A DNA stretch of 31,910 nt from positions 1 through 31,910 of the forward strand of contig CAYJEM010000018.1 of NCBI GenBank assembly GCA_964369175.1, read 5' to 3'. A program made the position numbers and the translations under genes. Positions 1-8,233 of this stretch are shown piece by piece (position 1 is the stretch's first letter; every line of letters begins with the position of its first letter). The notes below the pieces were generated by a model. The model made no database searches, was not told where the DNA came from, and was given only the letters and a program-made list of their open reading frames with translations. This stretch comes from Tannockella sp964369175. Its GTDB lineage: Bacteria > Bacillota_I > Bacilli_A > Erysipelotrichales > Coprobacillaceae.

Positions 1-997
1 GAATTCCATCTGTTGTAATTGTTGCTCCTGTTGTTCCTACATTTTCAACTGTCCATGTGATATCTTGTTTTGTTGCATCTGCAGGTGTAATTTGCATTCC
101 TGTTTCAACATTAATTGTATGATCTTCATACATTGTTGTCGTTGGTATTTCAATATTTGTTACTGGAATAAATCCATCTACACTAATTGTAAATGTTTTT
201 GTATAATCTGTTCCATTTACTCCTCCACCTGCAATAGTGGCTCTTATAACTACTGTTCCTGGATCTGTTGTTGTTAGAATTCCATCTGTTGTAATTGTTG
301 CTCCTGTTGTTCCTACATTTTCAACTGTCCAAATTATATCTTGTTTTGTTGCATCTGCAGGTGTAATTTGCATTCCTGTTTCAACATTAATTGTATGATC
401 TTCATACATTGTTGTTGTTGGTATTTCAATATTTGCTACTGGAATAAATCCATCTACACTAATTGTAAATGTTTTTGTATAATCTGTTCCATTTACTCCT
501 CCACCTGCAATAGTGGCTCTTATAACTACTGTTCCTGGATCTGTTGTTGTTAGAATTCCATCTGTTGTAATTGTTGCTCCTGTTGTTCCTACATTTTCAA
601 CTGTCCAAATTATATCTTGTTTTGTTGCATTTTGTGCTGTTATTTCCATTCCTGTTTCAACATTAATTGTATGATCTTCATACATTGTTGTTGTTGGTAT
701 TTCAATATTTGTTACTGGAATAAATTCATTTACTATTATGTCAAATGTTCTTTCATAATCTAAGCCAATTCCTAAACCATTAACAATTGTTGCTTTTATA
801 GTTACTGTTCCAGTATTTGTTACATTTAATGAAGCACCAGTTACTGACGCACCTGTTGTTCCAGCATTTTCTACAGTCCATATTATTTCACTATACGTAG
901 GCGCTAGTGGATCTAATGTATAATTTGCATTTAAATCTAATGTGTGATTTTTGTACATTTCACCAACTGGCATATTAACACTTATTACGGGAATAAA
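1..997 (-). repeat. Tandem 276-bp repeats encoding Ig-like domains
   Basis: The GAATTCCATCTG motif recurs at 1, 277 and 553, an exact 276-bp (92-codon) period. The coding units are 724-449, 448-173 and 172-1 (cut by the edge), preceded by a diverged 91-codon unit at 997-725. Units at 448-173 and 172-1 differ at only a few bases, and the unit at 724-449 differs mainly near 635-650. Such identity at synonymous positions indicates recent duplication or conversion. Confidence 0.95.
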
Positions 998-3802
998 AAT
1001 TTCTAACTGGATGTTTTGGTTCATTTTATCTTCAAGATTAACAATTGTCGTTGTAATCGTCTCACGATCATAACCAGATGCATATGCCTCAATTACATAC
1101 TCACCAAAGTCATCACCTAAATCAAAATAGTATAATCCATAAACATTTGATGTAGTTGTCGCCACTAGTACATTATTTTTATATATATTTACTGTTGCAT
1201 TTGGGATGATTTCATCCGAGGCATTTGATATTATACCTGATATTGAGGCAGTTTTTTCACCTAATATGATTTCATTAGTATCAGCTACGTATTTAGTTTC
1301 TAAAGTTGGATGTACTACATGCACTGCCATTAAATCACTACTAATAGCTTCTGTTGCAATTACTTTACCTAAAGTAGAAGTAGAAGGAATTAATACATTG
1401 ATATCTGCAGTGTTTGTTAAATCTTCAATTATAGCAAATGTACCTGAAGATAGTGTTTGCAATAATACACCTGACAATATTGATGACTCATTTCTACTAC
1501 CAATGATAGCATCATTCCCGACAACGAGTGTTCGTTGTCCTAAGACACTTGCAAGTTCTCCTGTAGCAGACACATTTCCTTCAACACTTCCTCCGGTAAT
1601 CGAAATTGATGCATCTTGATTAACAGTAGCATTCTTACCACCGCCATATAGAGTTCCCGTAATTGTTCCACCTGTCATCACAACTGTAGTATTTGATGTA
1701 ACATTAGCACTTGTTGCATTTCCTCCTGCATACACTACACCCAATTTGGCATTTCCAGAAATATTGATATTTGTAGATGTTGTTTTTGCAGCATCTCCAC
1801 CACCAAATACTGGGTTTGGTAATATTCCACCACTTATTATTACATTCGATGTTAAAACGGTAGCATTAGAATTATCACCACCACCATATATGTTTCCACT
1901 AGTTGATAAATCACCACTAATAATATTTAAGGTTGTTGTACCAGATACTACACCAGCTTTTCCACCTGCAAAAATGCTATTGGTACCTGGTGTTCCCACA
2001 GTAATATTTCCATTAATTGTAAGAGTTGTGTTTTCCACACTCGATTGTGCACTTCCAGCGTAAACTCCACCTAAAACAACTCCACCATTAAGTGTAACAT
2101 TTGTATTTTTTACTGTTCCTCTCTCTGAGCTACCACCATATAAACTACCTTCGATAGTACCACTATTCATTGTCACATATGTATCATTAGAATTGTTGTT
2201 TTGAGCAGCACCGTAGAAAGAACCTTTAATTACTGTAGTACCGCTAATTGTTGACGTTGATGTTAAAGTTGACTCGTTTACACCTGACCCACCGTATACG
2301 TCTTGTCCCATTGTTCCGCCTGTAATTATTAATGTTGAAGTTGATACGTTATCTGCCGAACTACTTGCATACACATTTCCACCAATAGTACCACCACTAA
2401 TTTCCAATTTAGAATTTAAAGAACCAGCTTCATAACCAGTACCAAAAACCAAACCAGCAATAGTTCCACCTTGTATAAATACATTTGTATTTCCAGAAAT
2501 AGCTACTCCATTAGCTCCACCATAAACAGATTCATTAATCTTGGCATTTTCTTTAATTATAACTTCTGTACTAGCAATCGATATTATCGTAGATTCTAGC
2601 TCAGTAATTCCGTAACTACCTCCATAAACACTCTTTTGAATCGTTGCAGTTCCATCTATTGTAACTTTAGTACCAGCTGCAACACTACCACCTGTATATC
2701 CTGCTCCATATACCGATCCACCAATCGTTACATCTGAGATATATACTGTAGAGGTTCCATTAACAGTGGCATTTACTCCACCGCCATAAACATCACCGGT
2801 AATATTTGCAGTTCCAGATATGTTTAAAGTTGTGTTACCTAGTACTTTAGCAGCTTGATTATTCCCACCAGCTACAACTGTTTTTATTGTACCACCGGTA
2901 ATATCCAATACTGTATTTTGTACTGTAGCCGCTCCATAATCTACACCTTGCCAACTACTACCACCACCACGAAGTGTGCCAATACTACCGCCACTAACAT
3001 CAATATTTACAGTTCCATTTACTGGTGCTGCAAGGCCTCCACCATATGCTGTACCACTAACAGTTCCACCATCTAAGAGTGTAAAACTAGTATCACCAAG
3101 GACCGTAGCACCTTTAAGGTGACCACCACCATAAAGGTTTGTAACAACTGCACTACCAGATACTGTTACCTTTGTGCTTCCAGTTGAAGCCAAAACTCCT
3201 CCACCATAGATATTGCTGCTAACACTACCACCACTATGATTTACAATCGCCTTTTCTTCGACAGAAGCACTTGCTTGATTACCGCCACCATAGATACTAC
3301 CTTCAATACTAGCACCACTATTGATAATATTTGCGTTTCCAAGGACTTTACTTGCATATCCACCACCATAAACATTAAATCGAATAATTCCACCTCTTAT
3401 ATCTATAATTGTTTCAACATTTACCGTTGCACTTGCATTTCTTCCACCACCATAAATCTCTGTAACCTGACCACTTAACATAGTAATTCTTGTATCAGTA
3501 GTTGTTATTGTATCACCACCACCATAAATATAGTAGTTTGTAATATTTATAATTGTACCACTAGAATTTGTTAATGGTGTATCTATCCCCTCATCATATT
3601 GACCTATTACACCATTATCATAATATCCGTATGTCTGGCTACCTACACCACGGATAATTAAATCACGCCCATTAGCAAATACATTATATCCTGGAACATC
3701 GACTTGTATTTCACTACTGTCAACTCCAACAGCTGTTTGTGTGGTGATAAACATCACTGTTATTAATACTATAGCAGTAAAAATACTGAATATTTTTTTC
3801 AT
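1..3802 (-). CDS. Large secreted surface protein (adhesin-like), 3' end outside the window
   Basis: An open frame of 1267 codons runs from ATG at 3802 to the left edge with no stop, so the C-terminus and any wall anchor are missing. The start has a G-rich Shine-Dalgarno sequence (AGGGGGG, about 3815-3821) and encodes a signal peptide (MKKIFSIF, a hydrophobic core, then an Ala-rich cleavage region near residue 23). About 24 imperfect repeats of 25-30 residues follow (about 3540-1530), each ending in YGGG or a variant (YGGS, YAGG, FGGG), as expected of a parallel beta-helix. Next comes a carboxypeptidase-regulatory-like beta-sandwich (about 1250-1010; pattern ASISG..IPNATVNIYKN). Four Ig-like units of about 92 residues then begin with FIPV at 997, 724, 448 and 172. 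Role in adhesion is inferred from architecture only. The downstream part probably holds more repeats and an anchor. Confidence 0.85.
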   Translation of the reverse strand, partial: MKKIFSIFTAIVLITVMFITTQTAVGVDSSEIQVDVPGYNVFANGRDLIIRGVGSQTYGYYDNGVIGQYDEGIDTPLTNSSGTIINITNYYIYGGGDTITTTDTRITMLSGQVTEIYGGGRNASATVNVETIIDIRGGIIRFNVYGGGYASKVLGNANIINSGASIEGSIYGGGNQASASVEEKAIVNHSGGSVSSNIYGGGVLASTGSTKVTVSGSAVVTNLYGGGHLKGATVLGDTSFTLLDGGTVSGTAYGGGLAAPVNGTVNIDVSGGSIGTLRGGGSSWQGVDYGAATVQNTVLDITGGTIKTVVAGGNNQAAKVLGNTTLNISGTANITGDVYGGGVNATVNGTSTVYISDVTIGGSVYGAGYTGGSVAAGTKVTIDGTATIQKSVYGGSYGITELESTIISIASTEVIIKENAKINESVYGGANGVAISGNTNVFIQGGTIAGLVFGTGYEAGSLNSKLEISGGTIGGNVYASSSADNVSTSTLIITGGTMGQDVYGGSGVNESTLTSTSTISGTTVIKGSFYGAAQNNNSNDTYVTMNSGTIEGSLYGGSSERGTVKNTNVTLNGGVVLGGVYAGSAQSSVENTTLTINGNITVGTPGTNSIFAGGKAGVVSGTTTLNIISGDLSTSGNIYGGGDNSNATVLTSNVIISGGILPNPVFGGGDAAKTTSTNINISGNAKLGVVYAGGNATSANVTSNTTVVMTGGTITGTLYGGGKNATVNQDASISITGGSVEGNVSATGELASVLGQRTLVVGNDAIIGSRNESSILSGVLLQTLSSGTFAIIEDLTNTADINVLIPSTSTLGKVIATEAISSDLMAVHVVHPTLETKYVADTNEIILGEKTASISGIISNASDEIIPNATVNIYKNNVLVATTTSNVYGLYYFDLGDDFGEYVIEAYASGYDRETITTTIVNLEDKMNQNIQLEIFIPVISVNMPVGEMYKNHTLDLNANYTLDPLAPTYSEIIWTVENAGTTGASVTGASLNVTNTGTVTIKATIVNGLGIGLDYERTFDIIVNEFIPVTNIEIPTTTMYEDHTINVETGMEITAQNATKQDIIWTVENVGTTGATITTDGILTTTDPGTVVIRATIAGGGVNGTDYTKTFTISVDGFIPVANIEIPTTTMYEDHTINVETGMQITPADATKQDIIWTVENVGTTGATITTDGILTTTDPGTVVIRATIAGGGVNGTDYTKTFTISVDGFIPVTNIEIPTTTMYEDHTINVETGMQITPADATKQDITWTVENVGTTGATITTDGI

Positions 3803-3857
3803 AAAATCATTTATCCCCCTAATATCTATATGAATTATCGCTTGTTTATTTATTCAT

Positions 3858-3863
3858 ATTATA
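3858..3863 (-). promoter_or_regulatory. Candidate -10 box of the surface protein gene
   Basis: A perfect TATAAT on the minus strand lies 55 bases upstream of the start codon. A TTGACT sequence (3886-3891) is 22 bases further upstream, too far for a standard -35 box, so the promoter may be weak or activator-dependent. Confidence 0.4.
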
Positions 3864-3895
3864 TTCTCTCATTTTATTACGCATTAGTCAATATG

Positions 3896-3945
3896 TTAGA
3901 TACACTTCACACCACAATTATTAGATACACTTCACACCACAATTA
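3896..3945. repeat. Perfect tandem 25-bp duplication upstream of the surface protein gene
   Basis: Two identical 25-bp units (3896-3920 and 3921-3945), each beginning TTAGATACACTTC and ending CACCACAATTA on the plus strand, are directly adjacent. They lie 94-143 bases upstream of the start codon and just upstream of the candidate -10 box, a position typical of regulator-binding direct repeats. The rest of 3803-4052 shows no gene. Confidence 0.9.
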
Positions 3946-4052
3946 AGTATTTAACATAATAAATACGATCAATAGGTTTGATTTTAAATTTGTTTAGCAT
4001 ATATGTATAAACTATATAATAGTATCTACTAATTAAACTAGGATATGTAAAT

Positions 4053-4095
4053 AACCCTCAATCATCAAAGCATCCGCTTTCCTTAATCGAGGGTT
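4053..4095 (-). terminator. Hairpin after pfk
   Basis: The arms AACCCTC (4053-4059) and GAGGGTT (4089-4095), with inner pairing of AAAGC (4067-4071) and GCTTT (4076-4080), form an imperfect stem downstream of the pfk stop. The T-tract is weak on the minus strand and somewhat better on the plus strand. Confidence 0.6.
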
Positions 4096-4124
4096 TTGTT
4101 AATATATTATTAAATTTAGTTCAA

Positions 4125-5243
4125 TTAATCACCAAAACATACACCAAGAGCTCTAGCAGCGTTTACTAGTTCACCATCAGGCTCGACATGTTTTTGTTTT
4201 CCAATTTTAGCATCACCGATTACATTTTCTAATGTTTCATGTGACATTTTATCACCACGCATTGTTACCACATTACCAAATAATCCTTCATCAATCATTT
4301 GGCAAGCTTTTACACCATAGCGAATTGCAAGGATTCGATCATATGCCGAAATGTCACCGCCACGTATAATGTGACCCGGATTTACAGAACGTACTTCATG
4401 ATTAGAAATAACTTGCTCTAAGTCATCAGCAACTTTTGCAGCAATACCTGAATAACGAACTGGATCTGGGCTATCATCCACAATTTTCCCAATTACTTTT
4501 GTTCCATCACTGTATTTTGCACCTTCTGCAACTGCAATAACGGTATATGGATACCCATCTTTATCTCTTTGTTCAACATGTTTTTTTATACTTTCAATTG
4601 AAAAAGGAATTTCAGGAATAAGGATACATGAAGCATTTCCAGCAAGACCAGCATACAATGCAATCCAACCAGCATCACGCCCCATAAGTTCACAACATAA
4701 TACTCTGTGATGTGATTTAGCAGTTGTCTGTAAACGATCAATAAATTCTGTTCCAACCGTCATCGCACTCATGAAACCGTACGTATAATCTGTTGCTGGT
4801 AAATCATTATCCATTGTTTTTGGTACACCAATTACTTTGACACCACTTCTAGAAAAATCTCGCGCACTTGTTAGTGACCCATCACCACCAAGAACAACAA
4901 GAACATCAACACCTTCTTTTTTTAAGTTTTCAATTCCAACATAAGAAACATCTTTTTTTACTTTACCACCATTTCCATCATCAACTAAATAATCAAATAA
5001 ATTATCTTTATTTGAACTAAACAAAATCGAACCACCTTGGCGGTATATACTATCAACTTTATCAACTGTAAGATTTATAAAATTGTTTTCATATAAACCA
5101 CGATACCCATAAACATAACCGATAACTTCATAACCATACTTTTCTATTGCTGTAATAGTAATTGTACGCAAAACTGCATTAAGACCTGGGCAGTCCCCTC
5201 CAGCAGTTAATAATGCAATTTTCTTTATTTGTTCACTAGCCAT
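4125..5243 (-). CDS. pfkA: 6-phosphofructokinase
   Basis: This is a 372-residue phosphofructokinase, which phosphorylates fructose 6-phosphate to fructose 1,6-bisphosphate in glycolysis. Family signatures are clear: the phosphate loop TAGGDCPGLN (13-22), GGDGS (119-123), the catalytic PKTMDND (141-147, with Asp145 the expected base) and MGRDAGW (187-193). Gly122 is the residue that normally marks ATP use, whereas Lys142 takes the place of the Gly found in classical bacterial ATP enzymes and is usual in pyrophosphate and mixed-substrate relatives. ATP is the more likely donor, but this is not certain from sequence. The start is fixed by a strong AAGGAGGT site. The gene follows maf by 74 bases and appears to have its own promoter. 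Confidence 0.93.
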   Translation of the reverse strand: MASEQIKKIALLTAGGDCPGLNAVLRTITITAIEKYGYEVIGYVYGYRGLYENNFINLTVDKVDSIYRQGGSILFSSNKDNLFDYLVDDGNGGKVKKDVSYVGIENLKKEGVDVLVVLGGDGSLTSARDFSRSGVKVIGVPKTMDNDLPATDYTYGFMSAMTVGTEFIDRLQTTAKSHHRVLCCELMGRDAGWIALYAGLAGNASCILIPEIPFSIESIKKHVEQRDKDGYPYTVIAVAEGAKYSDGTKVIGKIVDDSPDPVRYSGIAAKVADDLEQVISNHEVRSVNPGHIIRGGDISAYDRILAIRYGVKACQMIDEGLFGNVVTMRGDKMSHETLENVIGDAKIGKQKHVEPDGELVNAARALGVCFGD

Positions 5244-5264
5244 AAATCCGACCTCCTTATCTTA

Positions 5265-5292
5265 AGTATAATACAACTAAAAAATAATTCAA
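5265..5292 (-). promoter_or_regulatory. Candidate pfk promoter
   Basis: TTGAAT (5287-5292), a 16-base spacer and TATACT (5265-5270) lie on the minus strand in the maf-pfk gap, just upstream of the pfk ribosome binding site. Confidence 0.5.
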
Positions 5293-5317
5293 CATAATTC
5301 AAAACGCTTACATATAC

Positions 5318-5866
5318 TTATTTTAGATATTCTATAAGCATATATACTGGAAATCCTATTACTGTTTCAATATTTCCTTCAATTCTTTCTACAAACTTAC
5401 CTGCTTCACCTTGAATACCATACCCGCCAGCCTTATCAGTCCATTCATTCGTATCTAAATATTCTTCGATTTCATCATCAGATAATTTTTTAAAATATAC
5501 ATCACAACTATCAACAAAACTATATTCTGTTCCATTTATAATAATACCAACAGCAGTATAGACAGTTTGATAATTACCACTAAATAGCTTCAACATTTTC
5601 TTTGCTTCATTTCGGTCTACCGGTTTACCAAGCAATGAGTCTTGAAAACATACAATTGTATCACCACTTACTATTGTATCAGATGGATACTTTTTAACCA
5701 TTACTCTTGCTTTATCTAAGGCGATTTTTTCAAGCCTAGGCAAAAGTGCTAGATTTTCATCTAGCACTTCAACTGTATCCATATAATCAACAATAAAAGG
5801 GATTTGATACTTTGTAAGTAATTCACTTCTTCTTGGAGAACCACTTGCAAGTATAATCTTTTTCAT
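5318..5866 (-). CDS. maf: Maf family nucleotide pyrophosphatase
   Basis: This 182-residue protein has the Maf hallmark ASGSPRRSELL (7-17), a conserved Asp69 in SGDTIV, and LGKP (79-82). Maf proteins hydrolyse nucleoside triphosphates to monophosphates, either to remove non-canonical or modified nucleotides or, in some bacteria, to affect septum formation. The C-terminal GGYGIQG and VIGFP segments fit the dTTP/UTP-type subgroup. Its ATG overlaps the stop of pnp by one base (TAATG), so translation is probably coupled to pnp. Length is normal for the family. Confidence 0.93.
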   Translation of the reverse strand: MKKIILASGSPRRSELLTKYQIPFIVDYMDTVEVLDENLALLPRLEKIALDKARVMVKKYPSDTIVSGDTIVCFQDSLLGKPVDRNEAKKMLKLFSGNYQTVYTAVGIIINGTEYSFVDSCDVYFKKLSDDEIEEYLDTNEWTDKAGGYGIQGEAGKFVERIEGNIETVIGFPVYMLIEYLK

Positions 5867-8001
5867 TATTTTTCCTCTTTTACTTCTTCTTTTACAATTG
5901 GTTTTGGAAGCAATGCTTTTCTAGATATATTTACTCTACCTTTTTCATCAACTTCTGTAACTTTTACTTTTACGATATCACCAATCTTTAATACGTCTGC
6001 AGGGTTTGCAATACGTTCATGTGCAATTTGGCTAACATGTAGTAGACCATCTGTACCTTCAAATAATTGAACAAAAGCACCATATTTTTCAACACGAACA
6101 ACTTTCCCGTCGTATACTTCACCTACTTCTGCTTTTTTAACAATTGTTTGAATTAATCCAGCAGCAGTGTCAATTGCTTTTTGATCTTGATGATAGATAA
6201 TTACTGTTCCATCTTGTTCAATATCAATTTTAACATCATTTGATTTTTCAATAATTTCATTAATTACTTTACCACCTTGACCTATTACATCACGAATTTG
6301 GTCTGGATGAATTTTCATCATAAATACTTTTGGTGCATATTTAGATAATTCATTTCTTGGTTGTTCAATTGTTGCAATCATATTATCCATTATCACTTGT
6401 CTACCAATTTTAGCTTGAGCTAGTGCTTCTTGAATAATTTCTTTAGTAATTCCTGATATTTTAATATCCATTTGTAATGCACAAATCCCTTTAGTAGTAC
6501 CTGCAACTTTAAAGTCCATATCTCCTAAATGATCTTCCATTCCTTGAATATCTGAAAGAATTGTATAATCATCACCTTTTGCAACCAATCCCATAGCAAT
6601 TCCAGCAACTGGACTTGTAATTGGTACCCCAGCAGCCATTAATGCCATTGATGAGGCACAAATAGATGCTTGTGAAGATGAACCATTTGATTCAGTTACT
6701 TCTGATACTACACGAATTGTATATGGAAATGATTCTTCACTAGGAATAACTTGTGCTAGTGCTCTTTCACCTAAAGCACCATGTCCTATTTCACGACGAC
6801 CTGGAGCACCCATTCTTCCTGTTTCACCTACTGAATATGGTGGGAAGTTATAATGATGCATAAAGCGTTTTTGTTCTTCAACACCTAATCCGTCAATTTT
6901 TTGATACTCACCTTGAGCACCTAATGTACAAGCAGATAATACTTGTGTTTCTCCACGTGTAAATAATGCTGAACCATGAACTCTTGGTAATAAATCAATT
7001 TGTGAATCTAATGGACGGATTTCATCGATTTTACGACCATCAGGACGTACTTTATCTTCAGTAATCAATCTACGTACTTCTTCTTTTTCAATATCATGTA
7101 AGATGATTTTTACTTGTTTTATTGTTTTAGCTTGAGCTGTGCTATCTGCATACTCTTTTGCTTCATATAATGCGATAACTTCATCAAAAATAGCATCAAT
7201 TGCTGCATATCTTTCTAATTTACCTTGAATAGATATTGCTAAAACCATTTTATCTTTAGCTAATCCTTCAATTTCATCAATTAATGTTTTATCTAATTCA
7301 TATAAAGGAATTTCAATTTTTTCTTTCCCACAAGCCTCAACAACTTTTTCTTGGAAAGCAATTAATTCTTTAATCTTTTCATGGCCAAATAATAAAGCTT
7401 CTAACATTGTATCTTCATCTACTTCTTTAGCATCTGCTTCAACCATGTTAATAGCTTCTTTAGTTCCAGCTACTTCTAAGTTAATTAAACTCTTTTCTAA
7501 TTGTTCTGGCGTACCATTAACAATAAATTCACCATCAACAAGTCCTACATTTACTCCTGCAATTGGTCCATTAAAAGGAATATCAGAAACACATAATGCA
7601 AGTGACGCTCCAAGCATCGCTGCCATTTCAGGTGTAGCATCTTGATCAACAGAAAGTACTGTGTTAACACTTTGAACTTCATTTCTAAAACCATCTGCAA
7701 ACAAAGGACGGATTGGTCTATCAATCATTCTTGCAGTAAGCGTACCATGTTCACTAGGACGCCCCTCTCTCTTTAAAAATCCACCAGGAATTTTTCCTAC
7801 TGAATACAACTTTTCTTCATATGTAACTGTTAATGGAAAAAAATCAACATCTTTAGGCGTTTTACCTGCCACAACTGTTGATAAAATAACAGTATCATTA
7901 TATCGCACTAATACAGATCCATTTGCCTGTTTTGCGATTTCTCCTACTTCTACACTTAGATTTTTACCATAAAAATCCATACTAAACACTTGTTTATTCA
8001 T
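5866..8001 (-). CDS. pnp: Polyribonucleotide nucleotidyltransferase (PNPase)
   Basis: This 711-residue protein has complete PNPase architecture: two RNase PH-like domains (roughly 1-140 and 310-550) around a helical linker, a KH domain with VIGQGGKVI, and a C-terminal S1 domain (GEVYDGKVVRVEKYGAFVQL). The catalytic segment GDMDFKVAGT is present. PNPase degrades RNA 3' to 5' using phosphate and works in mRNA turnover. The ATG at 8001 follows a GAGGTG site. Downstream maf overlaps by one base. In many Bacillota pnp follows rpsO; here the upstream neighbour is a divergent TPR gene instead. Confidence 0.97.
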   Translation of the reverse strand: MNKQVFSMDFYGKNLSVEVGEIAKQANGSVLVRYNDTVILSTVVAGKTPKDVDFFPLTVTYEEKLYSVGKIPGGFLKREGRPSEHGTLTARMIDRPIRPLFADGFRNEVQSVNTVLSVDQDATPEMAAMLGASLALCVSDIPFNGPIAGVNVGLVDGEFIVNGTPEQLEKSLINLEVAGTKEAINMVEADAKEVDEDTMLEALLFGHEKIKELIAFQEKVVEACGKEKIEIPLYELDKTLIDEIEGLAKDKMVLAISIQGKLERYAAIDAIFDEVIALYEAKEYADSTAQAKTIKQVKIILHDIEKEEVRRLITEDKVRPDGRKIDEIRPLDSQIDLLPRVHGSALFTRGETQVLSACTLGAQGEYQKIDGLGVEEQKRFMHHYNFPPYSVGETGRMGAPGRREIGHGALGERALAQVIPSEESFPYTIRVVSEVTESNGSSSQASICASSMALMAAGVPITSPVAGIAMGLVAKGDDYTILSDIQGMEDHLGDMDFKVAGTTKGICALQMDIKISGITKEIIQEALAQAKIGRQVIMDNMIATIEQPRNELSKYAPKVFMMKIHPDQIRDVIGQGGKVINEIIEKSNDVKIDIEQDGTVIIYHQDQKAIDTAAGLIQTIVKKAEVGEVYDGKVVRVEKYGAFVQLFEGTDGLLHVSQIAHERIANPADVLKIGDIVKVKVTEVDEKGRVNISRKALLPKPIVKEEVKEEK

Positions 8002-8030
8002 CTATTTTCACCTCGTTTATTATCTAAAAC

Positions 8031-8064
8031 ATTATAGCACATATGTATAGTTAAAAAAACTATA
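8031..8064 (-). promoter_or_regulatory. Candidate pnp promoter with overlapping dyad
   Basis: An extended -10 element, TGCTATAAT on the minus strand (8031-8039), lies 30 bases upstream of the pnp start. A perfect 7-bp inverted repeat, TATAGTT and AACTATA separated by five bases (8046-8064), covers the place where a -35 box would be. Confidence 0.5.
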
Positions 8065-8097
8065 ATTTCTTTTATTCATTAAAACACTTCTATATTC

Positions 8098-8113
8098 ATG
8101 TAAATTTTTACAT
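8098..8113. promoter_or_regulatory. Inverted repeat in the pnp/TPR intergenic region
   Basis: ATGTAAA and TTTACAT are separated by two bases, giving a near-perfect 16-bp dyad about midway between the divergent genes. It resembles an operator but could be chance in AT-rich DNA. Confidence 0.35.
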
Positions 8114-8204
8114 AACTTAGGATGTTCAAAGATTATATAATGTATACTAAATTCATTTTACGTTGATTTTATCGTATATATTTAAACTCATTTGCGCATA
8201 ATCG

Positions 8205-8213
8205 TGCTATAAT
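8205..8213 (+). promoter_or_regulatory. Extended -10 promoter of the TPR gene
   Basis: TGCTATAAT, with no convincing -35 box, predicts transcription starting near 8220. That leaves a short leader carrying the GGAGGT site at 8221-8226. Confidence 0.6.
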
Positions 8214-8233
8214 GAAGTATGGAGGTAACTTGT

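Noticed and set aside
65..553. Two plus-strand cysteine-rich 70-residue open frames (65-277 and 341-553)
   Set aside because: They are antisense to the 276-bp repeats of the surface protein, recur only because the DNA repeats, and have no ribosome binding site.
1206..3478. Several plus-strand open frames within the left surface protein
   Set aside because: They are shadows of the minus-strand coding frame, produced by its biased repetitive composition.
1530..3540. Regularly spaced CCACCACCATA motifs as a possible CRISPR array
   Set aside because: The spacing is irregular, repeats are imperfect and all lie in one open frame where they encode the YGGG turn.
8219..8233. Upstream ATG as the start of the TPR gene
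   Set aside because: It overlaps the GGAGGT ribosome site and the predicted transcription start; ATG at 8234 has ideal spacing.
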